From Pseudoduganella namucuonensis (GTDB taxonomy: Bacteria; Pseudomonadota; Gammaproteobacteria; Burkholderiales; Burkholderiaceae_D): a stretch of DNA of 64,000 nucleotides. This document shows positions 62,085-64,000 of the stretch, piece after piece; within the stretch, counting starts at the first letter, position 1, and each line of letters opens with the position of its first letter. Where the stretch lies: positions 37,601-101,600 of the forward strand of contig NZ_FPBO01000034.1 in NCBI RefSeq assembly GCF_900116645.1. The letters run 5' to 3'. The position numbers and the translations under genes are program-made. The notes below the pieces were generated by a model. The model did not search any database. It had not been told where the DNA came from and was given only the letters and a program-made list of their open reading frames with translations.

Positions 62085-62576
62085 TTACTTGGAACGCGAA
62101 CCGCCGCCGGAACCGGAGCCCGAACCCGAGCCCGACGATTTCGAGTCGCTCGAACCGGAGCCCTTGCCGCTGGCGCTGGAAGAGCCGCCCTGGCTGCCGC
62201 CCTGATTACCGCCCTGGCTGCCGCTGGACTTGCCGCGCGAGCCGCTGTCCTCGGATTCGCTCTGGCGGTTGCCGTCGTTCTTGTGGCTCATGGCGCCGGC
62301 CTTGCGCGCCTCTTCCGATGTGAACTCGTGCGCGTTGCCGGAAGCGTGGGCGGCGCGGCCACCCTCGGCAGCGATTTCACGCTGCTGTTCCGGATCCATC
62401 GACGCGAAGCCGCGGTTGCTGGTGTCGTCGCTCTGCTTGGAGCCGCCGCCGCCCGATTTGCCGCCCGAGCCGCTGGAGGCGCTGCCGCCCGAACGGCTGG
62501 AGCCTTTGTCGTCGTCCGATTGGTTTTTGCCTTGGTTGCCGCCTTGATTGCCTTGATTGCCTTGATTCGATGCCAT
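62085..62576 (-). CDS. KGG-motif stress-induced protein with Gly/Ser/Gln repeats
   Basis: The 163-residue hydrophilic protein is mostly Gly, Ser, Asn and Gln. The central part carries the stress-induced KGG-type motif GFASMDPEQQREIAAEGGRAAH followed by HEFTSEEARKAG. Here the usual KGG appears as EGG. Low-complexity tracts flank it: NQGNQGNQGGNQGKNQ at the start and SGSGSGSGSGGG near the end. Such proteins (GsiB/ConA10-like) rise under dehydration or heat. Repeats like these can change length by slippage. Confidence 0.85.
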   Translation of the reverse strand: MASNQGNQGNQGGNQGKNQSDDDKGSSRSGGSASSGSGGKSGGGGSKQSDDTSNRGFASMDPEQQREIAAEGGRAAHASGNAHEFTSEEARKAGAMSHKNDGNRQSESEDSGSRGKSSGSQGGNQGGSQGGSSSASGKGSGSSDSKSSGSGSGSGSGGGSRSK

Positions 62577-62756
62577 GGTGAGTCTCCGGTCTGTGTGGTT
62601 GAAGTCGCTTTTGGTCCCTGCCGCGACAAGCTGGGTGGGACGAATTCATCATAGGGCGGGGCCATGGCGGCGCGTGTAGGAGTCGAAGCCGCGCGGTGGT
62701 CGGCGCTGGACTGGACAAACTGGAATAAAAATGTTCTAAGTGAACTATTAAATATA

Positions 62757-62782
62757 TCTTTAAACCCGCCTCTTTAAACCCG
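62757..62782 (+). repeat. Two direct 12-bp repeats upstream of the hypothetical gene
   Basis: TCTTTAAACCCG occurs at 62757-62768 and 62771-62782, in an AT-rich stretch unlike its surroundings (62720-62785). It lies 52 bases before the next gene and may be part of a control region. The 257-base gap from 62577 to 62833 otherwise shows nothing clear. Confidence 0.4.
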
Positions 62783-62833
62783 GGGCGCCACCCCTATCTT
62801 CGCGCTGGGCTATTTCTTGTGGAGGACGAGGGT

Positions 62834-63217
62834 ATGGAAGGCCGGTTATCGGATGAGGAATTGGCGATGCTGCGCCTGCTCGACACCGACGCGCCGCATC
62901 AGGGGGAGGGGACTGGCGCGCCCAGGCCACCCAAGCGCCTGTTCGAACTGGGGCTGGTGACGCGGCCCGGCGGCGGCGAGCCGCGGCTGTCCGCGCTGGG
63001 CAAGCGCGCCTTGTTCCAGCGGCGCTGCATCGACGTCTTGCGCGCGCTGGGGCAGGGCGGCGGCGCCATCGTGGAGGACGACGCGCGGCAATGGCTGCTC
63101 ACGTGCCAGTTCATCCGCACGGCGCCCGGTGCCAGCGGCGTGGCCTACGCGGTGACGGAACGGGGCCGCGCCTGGCTGGACGACCTGGACCGCGACGGCG
63201 CGCATCGCGCGGCATAG
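62834..63217 (+). CDS. Hypothetical protein, winged-helix-like
   Basis: The 127-residue protein starts with ATG after GTGGAGGACGAGG. It contains LSDEELAMLRLLD at the start, then FELGLVTRPGGGEPRLSALGKRALFQRR and later AYAVTERGRAWLDD, which resemble the wing and final helices of MarR/PadR-like winged domains. No family was identified and no enzyme motif is visible. It precedes the yefM gene by 85 bases and is on its own. Confidence 0.6.
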   Translation: MEGRLSDEELAMLRLLDTDAPHQGEGTGAPRPPKRLFELGLVTRPGGGEPRLSALGKRALFQRRCIDVLRALGQGGGAIVEDDARQWLLTCQFIRTAPGASGVAYAVTERGRAWLDDLDRDGAHRAA

Positions 63218-63235
63218 CGCATGCGATCGGGGTAT

Positions 63236-63266
63236 GAATCAGTGAACGAAATACGTACACTGATTC
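63236..63266. promoter_or_regulatory. Inverted repeat before yefM
   Basis: GAATCAGTG and CACTGATTC are perfect 9-bp arms separated by 13 bases, 36 bases before the antitoxin start. YefM-type antitoxins repress their own operon through such palindromes, so this is a likely autoregulatory site. Confidence 0.55.
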
Positions 63267-63302
63267 TTACCCTTTTCCTGTTCGCCACCTTCGAGGGGAG
63301 CT

Positions 63303-63587
63303 ATGCGCATTCTGACATTTAGCGAGGCGCGCGCCGGCTTGACAGCTGTGATGGACGATGTCTGTACCGATCACACCCCCACCGTGATTACCCGGCAAAA
63401 CGGGGAGCCGGTGGTGGTGGTGTCGCTGGCTGACTTCAATAGCATCGAGGAGACGCTGTATCTCCTCGGTTCGCCGAAAAATGCCCGCCGTTTGATGGCG
63501 TCTTGCGAACAGCTGAAAGCCGGCGAGGCCCGAGCACGGGAGCTGATCCGGAATGAAGTGCAAGGAATCGAACAAGGAACAGGCTAG
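63303..63587 (+). CDS. yefM: YefM/Phd-family antitoxin
   Basis: The 94-residue protein has the YefM N-terminal DNA-binding fold (ILTFSEARAGLTAVMDDVCTDHTPTVITRQNGEPVVVVSLADFNSIEETLYLL) and a variable, Glu-rich toxin-binding tail. It normally neutralises YoeB by covering its active site. The partner gene here is cut after about 14 codons, so the antitoxin is an orphan. The ribosome site is GAGGGGAG. Confidence 0.9.
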   Translation: MRILTFSEARAGLTAVMDDVCTDHTPTVITRQNGEPVVVVSLADFNSIEETLYLLGSPKNARRLMASCEQLKAGEARARELIRNEVQGIEQGTG

Positions 63588-63597
63588 GCAGGCGTCG

Positions 63598-63642
63598 GTG
63601 GCGTTCATGGACCACGCCTGGGAGGATTACCTGCATTGGTAG
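63598..63642 (+). pseudogene. yoeB: YoeB toxin remnant, cut by an IS3-family element
   Basis: GTG at 63598 begins 14 codons ending in DHAWEDYLHW, which matches the conserved N-terminus of YoeB toxins (W-D/E-D-Y-L-x-W). It is then followed by TAG. The sequence turns into an IS3-type end directly after this point. The catalytic residues of the RNase, near the middle and end of YoeB, are missing, so the toxin is not made unless the rest lies beyond the IS. Confidence 0.75.
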
Positions 63643-63644
63643 AA

Positions 63645-64000
63645 TGAATCGCCACGAGTATTGTAGACACTCCTGAGCCATAATTTAGGGCAAAGGAGCA
63701 GTTATGAGCGACAAGAGGTACACCGAAGAATTCAAGATTGCGGCAGTCAAGCAGGTAACTGAGCGTGGTCATCCAGTCAGCGAAGTCGCCGAGCGACTTG
63801 GCGTCAGCATTCACAGCATCTACGCCTGGGTAAAGCGCTATGAGACGCCACCGGCGGAGCGGGCTGCGGCAGATGCTAAAGATGATGAACTGCGACGCTT
63901 GAAAGCAGAGCTGAAGCGAGTAACCGAGGAGCGCGACATCTTGAAAAAAGCCGCGGTGTACTTTGCCAAGACGTCCGGGTAAGGTACACCTTCATCCGGG
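63645..64000 (+). mobile_element. IS3-family insertion sequence, left end (continues past the window)
   Basis: An IS3-type terminus starts near TGAATCGCCACG (63645) right after the yoeB remnant, with 60 bases to the OrfA start. OrfB and the right end lie outside the window. The exact end and target duplication cannot be fixed without the other side. Confidence 0.8.
63704..63982 (+). CDS. IS3-family transposase OrfA
   Basis: The 92-residue protein has the HTH_Tnp_1 domain (YTEEFKIAAVKQVTERG and HSIYAWVKRYE) followed by a leucine-zipper-like helix (LRRLKAELKRVTEERDILKK). It binds the element's ends. A run of six A and G (63944-63950) near the 3' end is a possible frameshift site that would join OrfA to OrfB, the catalytic part, which starts near or beyond the window edge. 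The ribosome site is AAAGGAGC. Confidence 0.93.
   Translation: MSDKRYTEEFKIAAVKQVTERGHPVSEVAERLGVSIHSIYAWVKRYETPPAERAAADAKDDELRRLKAELKRVTEERDILKKAAVYFAKTSG

Noticed and set aside
62085..62576. The repetitive Gly/Ser/Gln region as a possible CRISPR or tandem DNA repeat.
   Set aside because: Repeats are imperfect, codon-based and in frame within the KGG stress-protein gene. No spacer-repeat pattern is present.

Overview
The window is about 64 kb of high-GC, densely coding DNA. I infer a betaproteobacterium of the Oxalobacteraceae, of the Massilia/Duganella/Telluria kind. The grounds are a PEP-CTERM exported protein next to a pectate lyase, glutathione-dependent formaldehyde detoxification genes, KGG-motif stress protein, many ABC solute-binding proteins and TonB-linked genes, and GC-rich codon use. 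No rRNA, tRNA or CRISPR array was seen, and no gene-free stretch exceeds 300 bases.

Bases 1-8400 look like an aromatic-acid uptake and catabolism region: the end of a LivM permease gene, a LivJ-type binding protein, a Tsx-like outer-membrane channel, a YceI protein and an RraA/LigK-type aldolase. Facing away from these, across a shared control region with a good sigma-70 promoter and an overlapping palindrome, are a zinc alcohol dehydrogenase (leftward) and a vanAB O-demethylase operon (rightward). The van operon also carries a binding protein with no signal peptide and a DoxX protein. A TetR regulator and a GGDEF/EAL protein follow.

Bases 11500-16740 hold a second LivJ-type protein, a ZIP transporter with a damaged-looking start, and the formaldehyde pathway. 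There frmA is followed by an in-frame chimera of S-formylglutathione hydrolase and Gfa. A GlxA-type regulator is divergent from frmA. Bases 16735-22714 are a LysR-regulated glutaryl-CoA block (gcdH, CoA-transferase, aldehyde dehydrogenase) with a small zinc-ribbon protein and a hydroxypyruvate-isomerase-like protein. ChrA and a convergent HupE/anchor/His-rich operon follow.

Bases 28000-39100 form a plant cell-wall (pectin) locus: a PL9-like pectate lyase, a PEP-CTERM protein, an FCD-type GntR regulator, a GH2 enzyme, a GH105 unsaturated glucuronyl hydrolase, a fused sialate-O-acetylesterase/NodB deacetylase and a cupin. Three copies of a palindrome of the form RCTAR-N4-TTAGY lie before the lyase, before the GntR gene and in the GH2/GH105 divergent region. 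They look like the operators of this regulator. A second GH2 lies at 53159-55663.

Bases 40600-53000 contain a GST, a DUF455 ferritin-like protein, a kup potassium transporter in one leftward operon with a KdpDE-like two-component system, and a leftward operon of a TonB receptor, a DUF3526 ABC exporter and two small Cys/His membrane proteins. Bases 55700-62600 hold an isoquinoline-oxidoreductase-like molybdoenzyme with a divergent AraC regulator, a hybrid histidine kinase, a hemerythrin and a KGG stress protein. At the right edge a yefM antitoxin is followed by a yoeB toxin cut after about 14 codons by an IS3-family element that runs off the window.
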